Assembly: GCA_002449915.1 (NCBI GenBank)
Contig: DJXY01000203.1
Coordinates: forward strand, 1-13,673
From: Oribacterium sp. UBA6992
GTDB taxonomy: Bacteria; Bacillota; Clostridia; Lachnospirales; Lachnospiraceae
Length of the DNA stretch: 13,673 bases
Reading direction: 5' to 3'
The position numbers and the translations under genes are program-made. The notes under the pieces are model-generated. The model saw only the letters and a program-made list of their open reading frames with translations, was not told where the DNA came from and did not search any database. Shown piece after piece: positions 1 to 6,241 of the stretch. Position 1 is the first letter of the stretch; every line of letters starts with the position of its first letter.

Positions 1-218
1 TTTCTCGCGACAACCTCCTCCAGCGTATACGGAGAGAGAGAATAAATGCCGGGAAGGTCGGCAATTGTAACATCCTCGTGTCCCTTGAGCTTGCCTTCCT
101 TTTTTTCTACCGTTACACCCGGCCAGTTACCAACGTACTGATTTGCTCCCGTAAGCTGGTTAAATAGTGTTGTCTTGCCGCAGTTCGGATTACCGGCTAA
201 TGCGATTGTTATTGCCAT
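1..218 (-). CDS. feoB: Ferrous iron transporter FeoB, N-terminal GTPase part (cut by window edge)
   Basis: Only the first 72 residues lie in the window; the gene continues past position 1. The visible part is the start of the cytoplasmic G domain: the P-loop GNPNCGKTT (G1) near residues 9-17, the GVTVEKK switch region (G2) near residues 34-40, and DLPG (G3) near residues 53-56. These are diagnostic of FeoB, the membrane Fe(II) permease whose G domain gates transport. The ATG at 218 follows an AAGGAG site with good spacing. The gene starts 19 bases after the end of the feoA gene at 238-465, so they share one transcript. The membrane part and its Gly/Cys gate motifs cannot be seen here. Confidence 0.96.
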   Translation of the reverse strand, partial: MAITIALAGNPNCGKTTLFNQLTGANQYVGNWPGVTVEKKEGKLKGHEDVTIADLPGIYSLSPYTLEEVVAR

Positions 219-237
219 GTGCTTTGTCTCCTTCCTT

Positions 238-465
238 TTACTTTCCTGCTTCCACTTCTACCATTTCAGCATCAAACCTCCGTATGGAAAGCTCATAGCC
301 TCTGACCGTAAGCTCTACAGGATCCCCAAGCGGAGCAACCTTCCTCACATGAATCGGCGTGCCTTTTGTGATGCCCATGTCCATGATTCTACGTTTCACG
401 GCACCCTCGCCGGTAATTTTAGTTACAACCACATCCTGTCCAGGCTGGACTTCTCTCAGCGTCAT
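238..465 (-). CDS. feoA: FeoA-family protein directly upstream of feoB
   Basis: A 75-residue SH3-like FeoA domain protein. FeoA proteins are small cytosolic partners needed for FeoB-dependent Fe(II) uptake. Family features seen: a start like [10 protein letters not shown], then a [14 protein letters not shown] segment, then a [10 protein letters not shown] segment near the C-terminus. An upstream in-frame TTG at 483 would give 81 residues, but the GGGAGG ribosome site lies inside that extension, 10 bases before the ATG at 465, so 465 is chosen. It sits between a second feoA-like gene and feoB, and is probably under the iron-responsive promoter at about 797-825. Confidence 0.93.
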   Translation of the reverse strand: MTLREVQPGQDVVVTKITGEGAVKRRIMDMGITKGTPIHVRKVAPLGDPVELTVRGYELSIRRFDAEMVEVEAGK

Positions 466-522
466 ACTCAAAATACCTCCCAAGCTTTTACGCTTTCTAT
501 CTTATCGTTCTTTAATGAACGC

Positions 523-729
523 TCAGACCATAATTCTCTTTGCCATCGTTCCATCAATTGCAAGACGGGATTCCTTAACCTGCACAATCAGATTACTTCC
601 ATTTTTTGAAATCACGCGAATGCTGCTGCCCGGTGTAAATCCCAAAGCCTCCAGGTGCTGTCGGATCTTCTCGTCCCCGGTAATACGCATCACCTGATAC
701 TCACCAGGTCCGCACAATGATAGTGGCAT
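523..729 (-). CDS. Second FeoA-family protein, first gene of the feo operon
   Basis: A 68-residue FeoA-domain protein (MPLSLCGPGEYQVMRITG..., ending DGTMAKRIMV). The hallmark RITGDEKIRQHLEALGFTPG stretch matches the conserved FeoA core, but it is clearly divergent from the neighbouring feoA, so the pair is an old duplication or two specialised copies rather than a recent repeat. The ATG at 729 has a GAGGG site 8 bases upstream. The 57-base gap to the next feoA holds no obvious terminator, so the order feoA-feoA-feoB is likely one operon. Tandem feoA genes are common in Clostridia; the job of the second copy is not clear. Confidence 0.92.
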   Translation of the reverse strand: MPLSLCGPGEYQVMRITGDEKIRQHLEALGFTPGSSIRVISKNGSNLIVQVKESRLAIDGTMAKRIMV

Positions 730-762
730 ATCTTTTACCCTCTTTCATAAGTAAATAAATAC

Positions 763-786
763 AAGAGTTATATTCAGCTAACTCTT
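763..786. promoter_or_regulatory. Inverted repeat, candidate operator 1 of the feo/regulator region
   Basis: Perfect 8-base arms AAGAGTTA and TAACTCTT with an 8-base spacer. It lies just downstream of the predicted feo start site (about 790), so a protein bound here would block elongation. It shares the GTTA-N8-TAAC core and spacing with the site at 842-859. Confidence 0.55.
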
Positions 787-791
787 TCGTT

Positions 792-822
792 ACATTAAAT
801 TAGCATTAACTAACTTTAATGT
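792..822. promoter_or_regulatory. Inverted repeat over the feo promoter, candidate operator 2
   Basis: Outer perfect arms ACATTAAA (792-799) and TTTAATGT (815-822). Inside is ATTA-N8-TAAC (799-814), a variant of the same core as the flanking sites, and TTAG-N6-CTAA (800-813). It covers the predicted -10 and spacer of the feo promoter. The most likely ligand is the DtxR-family regulator encoded at 921; this is inferred from position. Confidence 0.6.
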
Positions 823-825
823 CAA
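797..825 (-). promoter_or_regulatory. Candidate feo operon promoter
   Basis: On the minus strand a perfect TTGACA (-35, plus positions 820-825) is followed by a 17-base spacer and TAATTT (-10, plus positions 797-802). Transcription would start near 790, giving a leader of about 60 bases before the first feoA. The inverted repeat at 792-822 covers the -10 and spacer and overlaps the -35, as expected for direct repression. Confidence 0.7.
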
Positions 826-841
826 TAGAATCCCTCAAAAA

Positions 842-859
842 AGTTAGTCAATCTTAACT
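842..859. promoter_or_regulatory. Inverted repeat, candidate operator 3 next to the regulator promoter
   Basis: AGTTA (842-846) and TAACT (855-859) with an 8-base spacer. It lies 10 bases upstream of the regulator's TTGACC box and 16 bases upstream of the feo TTGACA box, so it could serve either direction, including autoregulation. Confidence 0.5.
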
Positions 860-869
860 ATATATACCA

Positions 870-897
870 TTGACCACTGTGTTATACTTCTTATATA
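870..897 (+). promoter_or_regulatory. Candidate promoter of the DtxR-family regulator gene
   Basis: TTGACC at 870-875, a 16-base spacer, and TATATA at 892-897. A start near 904 would place the transcription start very close to the AAAGGA ribosome site (903-908), giving a very short leader. Confidence 0.5.
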
Positions 898-920
898 AAA
901 AGAAAGGATGAAAACTTGAA

Positions 921-1352
921 ATGAAAGCACATGAAACTCATGAATCTTCCGAAAATTATCTGGAAAGTATCCTGATGCTCTCCATGGATCATCCCTTTGT
1001 CCGTTCCATTGATATTGCCAACATGCTCGGCTTTTCCAAACCAAGTGTCAGCATCGCCATGAAGCGCCTCCGCGAGGAAGGGCAGATTACGATGGATGAA
1101 CATGGATATATCCACCTGACAGAGGACGGCATGCAGATTGCAAAAGGCACCTATGAGAAGCATGTGGTAATTACCAATGTCCTCGTGGACCTCGGGGTAA
1201 ACGCATACACTGCCGGGCAGGATGCCTGCCGGATTGAGCACGTCCTGAGCCCGGAAACCTTCCAGAAAATCAAGGCATGGTACCTTAAGCATCACGAAGA
1301 AAAAGCTCCGGATCTGGAAAAGATTGAAAACTATACACAGCAGGAGCAGTAA
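921..1352 (+). CDS. Short DtxR/MntR-family metal-dependent regulator, probable iron repressor
   Basis: A 143-residue two-domain member: winged helix-turn-helix at about residues 8-70 (SIDIANMLGFSKPSVSIAMKRL recognition region, in two parts at 29-50), then the dimerisation domain with the DACRIEHVLS signature (101-110). It lacks the C-terminal SH3-like domain of DtxR/IdeR. By alignment to remembered family members, Cys103, Glu106 and His107 match the DtxR primary-site ligands Cys102, Glu105 and His106, while the Met10 equivalent is Asn12. His81 matches His79, but the other ancillary-site residues are absent. The Cys fits the Fe-type rather than the Mn-type (MntR has Glu). It is divergent from feoAA-B, with shared inverted repeats, so an Fe(II)-dependent repressor of feo is the best reading. 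The ribosome site AAAGGA is about 12 bases from the ATG, rather far. Confidence 0.9.
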   Translation: MKAHETHESSENYLESILMLSMDHPFVRSIDIANMLGFSKPSVSIAMKRLREEGQITMDEHGYIHLTEDGMQIAKGTYEKHVVITNVLVDLGVNAYTAGQDACRIEHVLSPETFQKIKAWYLKHHEEKAPDLEKIENYTQQEQ

Positions 1353-1353
1353 C

Positions 1354-1402
1354 AAAAAAGCCGTCCCGGATTGCATCGCTGCACATCCGGAACGGCCTTT
1401 TA
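1354..1402. terminator. Bidirectional intrinsic terminator between regulator and malic enzyme
   Basis: Arms 1360-1371 and 1385-1396 pair over 12 positions with one mismatch (GCCGTCCCGGAT against ATCCGGAACGGC), with a 13-base loop. In the minus direction the stem is followed by TTTTTTG, a good U-tract ending the malic enzyme transcript. In the plus direction it is followed by CTTTTAT, ending the regulator transcript. It serves both converging genes. Confidence 0.85.
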
Positions 1403-1448
1403 TGCTCTTTATGCTATGATAATCTTTACGCTATTATAAGCTTTATAC
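1397..1448. repeat. Degenerate 17-base tandem repeat
   Basis: Two adjacent 17-base units at 1407-1423 and 1424-1440 (CTTTATGCTATGATAAT and CTTTACGCTATTATAAG, 14 of 17 identical), flanked by partial units at 1397-1406 and 1441-1448. It lies in the 3' region of the malic enzyme transcript. No function is evident. Confidence 0.5.
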
Positions 1449-1486
1449 AAATCTATCCTCTACTTTACCAGTGAGCAGTACTTCTC

Positions 1487-2659
1487 TCAGATCCTGGCTA
1501 CGCCTGACTCTCTCGCCGCCTGTGCTACAGCACTTGCCACGGCATCCTTTACTCTCGGGTCAAACGCCTTAGGCAGAATATAATCTGCATTCAGCTCCTC
1601 CGGAGAAACCAGCCCGGCAATTGCCTTGGCTGCCGCAATCTTCATGGCATCATTGATATCCGATGCACGTACATCAAGCGCTCCTCGGAAAATACCCGGG
1701 AAGCAGAGTACATTGTTGATCTGATTTGGGAAATCCGAGCGTCCGGTAGATACCACAGCCGCACCTGCCGCCTTGGCATCCTCCGGAAAAATCTCCGGTG
1801 TCGGGTTAGCGCAGGCAAAGATAATCGGATCCTTAGCCATGGAACGAACCATATCCGGTGTCAGTGTGCCCGGTGCGGAAACTCCGATAAAGCAATCCGC
1901 CCCCTTAATAACATCCTTAAGTGAGCCGGACTCATGATTAAAGTTCGTGATCTTAGCCATCTGCTCCTTAATCGGGTTAAGATTGTCTCTCCCTTCATAA
2001 ATTGCACCGTGACGATCGGTCATGATCACATTTTTAAGCCCCATTGCCATGAGCAGGCGAATGATGGCAATGCCCGCAGCACCCGCGCCGGAGGTGACGA
2101 TTTTAATCTCATTGATATCCTTATGTACCACTTTGAGCGCATTCATAAGACCGGCAAGGGTAATGACTGCGGTTCCATGCTGATCATCATGAAAGATCGG
2201 AATATCCGAAATCTTTTTCAGCTTCTCCTCGATCTCAAAGCAGCGTGGAGCAGAAATATCCTCCAGATTAATGCCGCCAAAGGATCCAAGCAGCAGCTCA
2301 ATGGTATGTACAATCTCATCCGGATCCTTGGAACGCACACACAGCGGGATGGCATCCACATCTCCAAATGCCTTAAAGAGAGCACATTTTCCCTCCATTA
2401 CCGGCATACCTGCTTCGGGTCCGATATCGCCAAGACCAAGGACTGCCGTGCCATCGGTAACAACCGCAACCGTGTTCCACCTTCTGGTCAGTTCATAGGA
2501 CTTATTGACATCCTTCTGAATCTCAAGACAAGGTGCTGCCACTCCCGGTGTATAGGCAAGGGCAAGCTCCTCTGATGTGGATACCGATGCGCGTGTCTTA
2601 ATCTCGATTTTTCCCTTCCACTCATAATGCTTTTTCAGTGATTCCTTTGCGTAATCCAT
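1487..2659 (-). CDS. Malic enzyme (malate dehydrogenase, oxaloacetate-decarboxylating), probably NAD-dependent
   Basis: A 390-residue short-type bacterial malic enzyme, full length for the group without a phosphotransacetylase domain. It oxidatively decarboxylates malate to pyruvate in the cytosol. N-terminal domain: YTPGVA (36-41, Tyr36 the likely acid catalyst), a VMEGKCALFK segment with Lys91 as likely base, and FHDDQHGTA (157-164) with metal-binding acidic residues. NAD domain: GAGAAG Rossmann loop (191-196), with Asp215 at the end of the next strand (VIMTDRHG), which by general Rossmann rules favours NAD over NADP. C-terminal SDFPNQINNV and CFPGIFRGALD segments are typical. ATG at 2659 has an AAGGAG site 6 bases upstream. 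It is probably monocistronic: own promoter at 2804-2832 and terminator at 1354-1402. A link to the cluster at 2880-8600 (malate or a related acid as product) is possible but unproven. Confidence 0.95.
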   Translation of the reverse strand: MDYAKESLKKHYEWKGKIEIKTRASVSTSEELALAYTPGVAAPCLEIQKDVNKSYELTRRWNTVAVVTDGTAVLGLGDIGPEAGMPVMEGKCALFKAFGDVDAIPLCVRSKDPDEIVHTIELLLGSFGGINLEDISAPRCFEIEEKLKKISDIPIFHDDQHGTAVITLAGLMNALKVVHKDINEIKIVTSGAGAAGIAIIRLLMAMGLKNVIMTDRHGAIYEGRDNLNPIKEQMAKITNFNHESGSLKDVIKGADCFIGVSAPGTLTPDMVRSMAKDPIIFACANPTPEIFPEDAKAAGAAVVSTGRSDFPNQINNVLCFPGIFRGALDVRASDINDAMKIAAAKAIAGLVSPEELNADYILPKAFDPRVKDAVASAVAQAARESGVARI

Positions 2660-2687
2660 TCTTTTCTCCTTTTTATATATGGTAGTC

Positions 2688-2773
2688 CAAGGTTCGTTAG
2701 CCCCTTTTATTCCGGCTTTGGTTTTTCATAACTTTACCTGACGCTACCTTGTATATCTGATCCGCACGGATCA
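2688..2773 (-). other. Malic enzyme 5' leader with potential RNA structure
   Basis: With the start predicted near 2797, the mRNA has an untranslated leader of about 137 bases. It can form a tight hairpin TGATCCG-TG-CGGATCA (2758-2773) and a long-range pairing CAAGGT with ACCTTG (2746-2751 with 2688-2693), enclosing an AGCC/GGCT hairpin (2714-2717 with 2699-2702). I do not recognise it as any known riboswitch class. The hairpin could equally be a DNA operator. Confidence 0.3.
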
Positions 2774-2803
2774 GTTCCTGCCAATGTTTTTGCCTTACTG
2801 CCC

Positions 2804-2832
2804 ATCATATTCCTTTTCGGATATAATGCCAA
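2804..2832 (-). promoter_or_regulatory. Candidate malic enzyme promoter
   Basis: Minus-strand TTGGCA (plus 2827-2832), 17-base spacer, TATGAT (plus 2804-2809). It lies in the 220-base gap between the malic enzyme and the LysR gene upstream. No convincing terminator for the LysR gene was seen in that gap, so readthrough into the malic enzyme is possible. Confidence 0.55.
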
Positions 2833-2879
2833 GTTACATCAATGCTGCACAAATATACCTTTGAATGAACCCTACCGCT

Positions 2880-3839
2880 TCATCTCCGCCTTGCAAACAC
2901 CTCATCATTGGGAGTTCTTCCACGGGTTTCCAGATGTACCGAAAGCCGGAGATCCTCCGCCATCTCCCGGATCATGGGATCATCCGTATCCTCTCTCCGC
3001 CAGGTCATATATACCTTCTGCAGCATGGTCTCATCCCGCAATCGGCAAAACGCAATACTTTTTGTTTCCTTTGGATAACGCATAATAAAGTCCTGCGGCG
3101 TGCAAAATAAAAATCCACAATCAGCAGCTGCCAGCTCATATAAGGTATGCAGATTACCACAGCAAATCTCTCCAACAGGTACAATATCATGCTTTTTGAG
3201 AGCATGGTCTGCTGCCTGATACTGCCCGCCGCCACTAGCAGGCAGCAGCACACGCATACCATTGAGCTTTTCCGGGTCTATAAAATACGGATGTTCCAGT
3301 GTACCCTCCTCCGGTCCCAGCCCGGGGATACGTGTGCGTGAACACAGAAGGAAGATTTCGTATTCCTCAAGAGCCTCATAATAAAGCTCCTCATACGCGG
3401 TGCTGAAGATGCCCACCGCAATATCAATGTCTCCCTTGGCGACTGCATGCTCGGATCTCTCCTCCAGATCAGCATCTACATAAATAGATACGTCCGGATA
3501 TTTTTTCAGGAAACGACGGATTGCGGATGGGAGGATATATTCGCCTCGCACCGGTGCGACACCTACCCGGATGGTACCCTTTTCTCTGCTCATCTCCAGA
3601 AGTTTTGCTTTAAGCATGAGCTCCCGGTTCTGAATCTTCTTCATTTCCTCGATAAATGTGATGCCTGCCCGGGTAACCTGGATCGGCTGCACTGACCGGT
3701 CAAACAGCCGGACTCCCAATTCCTCCTCCAGTCGGTTGATATACTTGGTCAGTGTCGGCTGGCTGATGTATAACTTTTCGGCAGCCTTGGTCATGTTTTT
3801 TTCCTGTGCCAGCATCAGTACATAGTCCAGTCTGTACAT
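2880..3839 (-). CDS. LysR-family transcriptional regulator at the 3' end of the catabolic cluster
   Basis: A 319-residue LysR-type regulator. N-terminal winged helix-turn-helix at residues 1-60 (NMTKAAEKLYISQPTLTKYI, then RLEEELGVRLFDRS), a linker helix, and a periplasmic-binding-protein-like effector domain from about residue 90 (GTIRVGVAPVRGEY). The effector domain is expected to sense a pathway metabolite. ATG at 3839 is preceded by GAGGG, 7 bases away. It starts 29 bases after the enolase-superfamily gene on the same strand, so it is probably the last gene of that transcript; LysR genes are more often divergent. Its target could be the inverted-repeat promoter at 5076-5142. The C-terminus (RTPNDEVFARRR) is basic and slightly extended. 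Confidence 0.92.
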   Translation of the reverse strand: MYRLDYVLMLAQEKNMTKAAEKLYISQPTLTKYINRLEEELGVRLFDRSVQPIQVTRAGITFIEEMKKIQNRELMLKAKLLEMSREKGTIRVGVAPVRGEYILPSAIRRFLKKYPDVSIYVDADLEERSEHAVAKGDIDIAVGIFSTAYEELYYEALEEYEIFLLCSRTRIPGLGPEEGTLEHPYFIDPEKLNGMRVLLPASGGGQYQAADHALKKHDIVPVGEICCGNLHTLYELAAADCGFLFCTPQDFIMRYPKETKSIAFCRLRDETMLQKVYMTWRREDTDDPMIREMAEDLRLSVHLETRGRTPNDEVFARRR

Positions 3840-3868
3840 TCTGAATCCCTCACCTTGTGAACTACCGC

Positions 3869-4987
3869 TTATTTATATTCGTTGTAATTAAGATCCCAGG
3901 TCCATTCGTGATATGGCGCCGTCTCCCGGATATCCTCTCTCAGCTCAACTCCAAGACCAGGTCCTTCCGGAAGCTGCATAAAGCCATTTTCAATGACAAA
4001 CGGTGTCTTAATTTCCTCCTGGATTTTAGCCCACTCTCCTGGTGCCGGACACATCTCCATGACCTCAAAATTGGGAATCGCCGCAGCAAGCTGCAGGGAT
4101 GCGGCAACGCAGATGCTTCCGGTAGCGATGTGGGGAATGACGTTTACATAATGCGCCTCCGCAATACCAGCTGCTTTCCGGCATCCGGAAATGCCTCCCA
4201 TGACGGCAACATCCGGACGAAGAAACGTAATGTTATTCTCCTTGAGCAGCATTTCCACATCCTGTATGCAGAAGCTCCTCTCTCCTACACCAATCGGTAC
4301 TCTAGTTTTTTTGGCGACAGCCTGAAGCGCATCATAGTTTTCATAATTGATCGGATCCTCAAAAAACAGCAGATTACAGTCCTCAATCATCTGCATAAGA
4401 CGGATCGCTTCATGCGGCTGCAGAGACCGATGAATTTCACATCCGATATCTATTTCATCGCCGACTGCTTCCCTGACCTCATGAATCATCCGACTCATCG
4501 CCTTTTCACGCTCTGCATAGGCAATTCCCTGAGCCTCTGCTATATTAGTTGGATTGAGTCGGATACAGGTATATCCCTCTGCCTTCAGTTTTCTTGCACA
4601 CTCCACAGATGCTGCAATATCTTTTCCACTGACCACACCCCAGAGTCGGATCTTTTGACGCACTGCTCCGCCCAGCATCTCATACACCGGAATATTGTAA
4701 TATTTTCCTTTGATGTCCCAAAGTGCAATATCTATAGCTGAAATTGCAGATGCAATCGTCGTTCCGCCAAATTTGAACCTGCTGTAAAGTTCCTTGTCCA
4801 GATACTCGATCCGACGCGGATCCTGCCCAAGTAAAGGCTCCTCCATACGGTGAATCGCTCCTGCCATCGCTTCACGAAATCCCCAGTTTCCTCCCTCACC
4901 TACACCAACGATTCCCTCATCGGTATATACCTTCACGAACATCCGGCGCCATCCTGTCATAATCGGTTCAACCTTTGTAATTTTCAT
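3869..4987 (-). CDS. Enolase-superfamily (mandelate racemase/muconate lactonizing) acid dehydratase or racemase
   Basis: A 372-residue enzyme with the two-domain enolase-superfamily layout: N-terminal capping domain (1-115) and a TIM barrel. Predicted metal ligands are Glu184 (in CEIHRS), Glu210 (FFEDP) and Glu236 (GERSF); His186 and His286 (VIPHIATG) sit where dehydratase members have catalytic His. The first ligand is Glu where galactonate dehydratases have Asp. The second barrel strand has Arg143/Asn145 in place of the Lys-x-Lys of muconate lactonizing enzymes, which points to a sugar-acid dehydratase-like branch. The C-terminal PGLGVELRED segment resembles mannonate/galactonate dehydratases. 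Exact substrate unknown. The start at ATG 4987 is chosen because the AAGGAG site lies inside the longer reading frame (TTG at 5005). The LysR gene follows 29 bases later. No kinase or aldolase for a 2-keto-3-deoxy acid product is in the window. Confidence 0.9.
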   Translation of the reverse strand: MKITKVEPIMTGWRRMFVKVYTDEGIVGVGEGGNWGFREAMAGAIHRMEEPLLGQDPRRIEYLDKELYSRFKFGGTTIASAISAIDIALWDIKGKYYNIPVYEMLGGAVRQKIRLWGVVSGKDIAASVECARKLKAEGYTCIRLNPTNIAEAQGIAYAEREKAMSRMIHEVREAVGDEIDIGCEIHRSLQPHEAIRLMQMIEDCNLLFFEDPINYENYDALQAVAKKTRVPIGVGERSFCIQDVEMLLKENNITFLRPDVAVMGGISGCRKAAGIAEAHYVNVIPHIATGSICVAASLQLAAAIPNFEVMEMCPAPGEWAKIQEEIKTPFVIENGFMQLPEGPGLGVELREDIRETAPYHEWTWDLNYNEYK

Positions 4988-5075
4988 TGCCGCTCTCCTT
5001 TCCAAATTGTCCTAACCAATGCAATCCGGCTTGATGGTCACCGCCGGTCCTGTACAGCACAGTGCTTATAAACGC

Positions 5076-5105
5076 ATTATAGCCTCTGTGGAATACCGAT
5101 GCCAA
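5076..5105 (-). promoter_or_regulatory. Candidate internal promoter for the enolase-superfamily and LysR genes
   Basis: Minus-strand TTGGCA (plus 5100-5105), 18-base spacer, perfect TATAAT (plus 5076-5081). The spacer is almost filled by one arm of the inverted repeat 5078-5142. A 15-base palindrome TATAA-N5-TTATA (5067-5081) overlaps the -10 box and start site. Confidence 0.6.
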
Positions 5106-5142
5106 TGATATGGATTCATCGAATTATTCCACAGAGGCTATA
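5078..5142. repeat. 17-base perfect inverted repeat between esterase and dehydratase genes
   Basis: Arms TATAGCCTCTGTGGAAT (5078-5094) and its exact reverse complement (5126-5142), separated by 31 bases. It begins 7 bases after the esterase stop codon. In the minus (gene) direction the stem is followed by ATGCGTTTATAAG, a weak U-tract, and the loop is long, so it is a poor intrinsic terminator. In the plus direction T-rich sequence follows but no plus-strand gene exists. One arm overlaps the -10 and spacer of the promoter at 5076-5105, so it may be a regulator-binding pair of sites, an mRNA 3' stabiliser for the upstream transcript, or both. Confidence 0.75.
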
Positions 5143-5148
5143 TTATTT

Positions 5149-6198
5149 TTATTGAATGCCATCCAGCCAGCTCAAAATCAAATCTGCGATTTCCAAATTA
5201 TTCTTTTCCAGCATCATCATATGGCTGTTGCCATGGATTCCGGCTTCTCCAAGCTGAACAAATTGATGATCTACTCCACATTCGGTCAAAAGGTAATCCA
5301 TAAGATAATCATATTGCGCATGATATGAAGCTTCACTTGTTACCAGCCAGATAGGTATCCCTGCCAGATTGACCAGCTTCGGCGCAGGCTCCTCCAGTAC
5401 CCATCCGCTAATTCTTTCTGCTGTATCAGACCTCAGCAGTTTTAGGTGAAAATCCTCAAGTCCCTTTATCTCCGGCTCATAATGCAAGGACCAATCTGCC
5501 AATCCATAATTGGTTGCCTTGGCCACGTCGAGATTTCTTGAAAACGTCGGTCCTCCCGGTTCTAGCGCTACCACAGCCTTAACAAGATCCGGTTTCCGGT
5601 CGGCAATAAGCCAGCCAAAGGGACCTGCCTGTGAGTGCGTCAGCAGGATCGCCGGTCCGATTTTTTCAAGCAGTTTAAGCGCACAATCTACTGTAAGCTT
5701 CTGCGAGTCCTTATTGCTAACAAGATATTCCACCTGGGATGCCACAAACTGCCGATCGCTTTCGTCCTTGAGATCTACCGTACCGGCTCCCGGCCACTGC
5801 GTATGCAGTCTGGCTTGTGGCCAAGAACCATGATCCGCCATGAAATTCTGAAGCGCTTCGATAGAATGGTACATTCTTGGTCCATTATCCTCCGGATAAT
5901 AAGCGGAACGTCCACGAGATGGCTGCTCACAAAGATAAACGGCATAGCCCTTGGAAACAAAATAGTCCGCCCATCCCATCCTGCCATCTGGCGTTATCAG
6001 CCAATTGACATTGGTTTGTCCGGCACCATGAAACATGATCACCGGATACGGATGCATCTGCTGTTTCGGGAAATACGCTTCCACAAACATTTGATTGATC
6101 ATTCGATGCTTTCCTTCTTCGCCAACCACCGAACCCTCGATATAAAAAATACTTTTGGCTCCAACAAAACTCTGGTCAATTGTATGTATTTCCATCAT
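5149..6198 (-). CDS. Alpha/beta hydrolase resembling esterase 713
   Basis: A 349-residue alpha/beta-hydrolase predicted to cleave an ester or lactone. Motifs: oxyanion-hole MFHGAGQT (55-62), TPDGRMGWADYF (69-80), nucleophile elbow THSQAG with Ser189, acidic residue Glu213 in VALEPGGP, and the C-terminal GIHGNSHMMM segment (320-329) with catalytic His322 or His326. From memory, the TPDGRMGW and HGNSHMMM blocks match the Alcaligenes esterase 713 family (structure 1QLW). That enzyme is exported; this one has no signal peptide and should be cytoplasmic. The start ATG at 6198 (or the next codon, 6195) follows GGAGGAG. It lies 43 bases after the permease gene on the same strand. The physiological substrate is unknown; the cluster suggests a compound imported by the permease. 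Confidence 0.88.
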   Translation of the reverse strand: MMEIHTIDQSFVGAKSIFYIEGSVVGEEGKHRMINQMFVEAYFPKQQMHPYPVIMFHGAGQTNVNWLITPDGRMGWADYFVSKGYAVYLCEQPSRGRSAYYPEDNGPRMYHSIEALQNFMADHGSWPQARLHTQWPGAGTVDLKDESDRQFVASQVEYLVSNKDSQKLTVDCALKLLEKIGPAILLTHSQAGPFGWLIADRKPDLVKAVVALEPGGPTFSRNLDVAKATNYGLADWSLHYEPEIKGLEDFHLKLLRSDTAERISGWVLEEPAPKLVNLAGIPIWLVTSEASYHAQYDYLMDYLLTECGVDHQFVQLGEAGIHGNSHMMMLEKNNLEIADLILSWLDGIQ

Positions 6199-6241
6199 GA
6201 TCTTTCTCCTCCATGCATCTTACCTGTCAGAAATATCCTCA

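Noticed and set aside
1934..2575. 213-residue open frame on the plus strand inside the malic enzyme gene
   Set aside because: It is antisense to a full-length, motif-complete malic enzyme and has no ribosome site or family-like sequence.
2758..2773. Palindrome TGATCCG-N2-CGGATCA as a terminator of the LysR gene
   Set aside because: It lacks a U-tract and lies downstream of the predicted malic enzyme promoter; more likely leader RNA structure or an operator.
3857..4741. 294-residue open frame on the plus strand opposite the enolase-superfamily gene
   Set aside because: Antisense shadow; composition is Cys/His/Phe-rich and non-protein-like, while the minus-strand frame has clear catalytic motifs.
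3869..4987. Firm naming as mannonate or galactonate dehydratase
   Set aside because: The first metal ligand is Glu rather than Asp and the neighbourhood lacks the usual kinase and aldolase, so no specific symbol is given.
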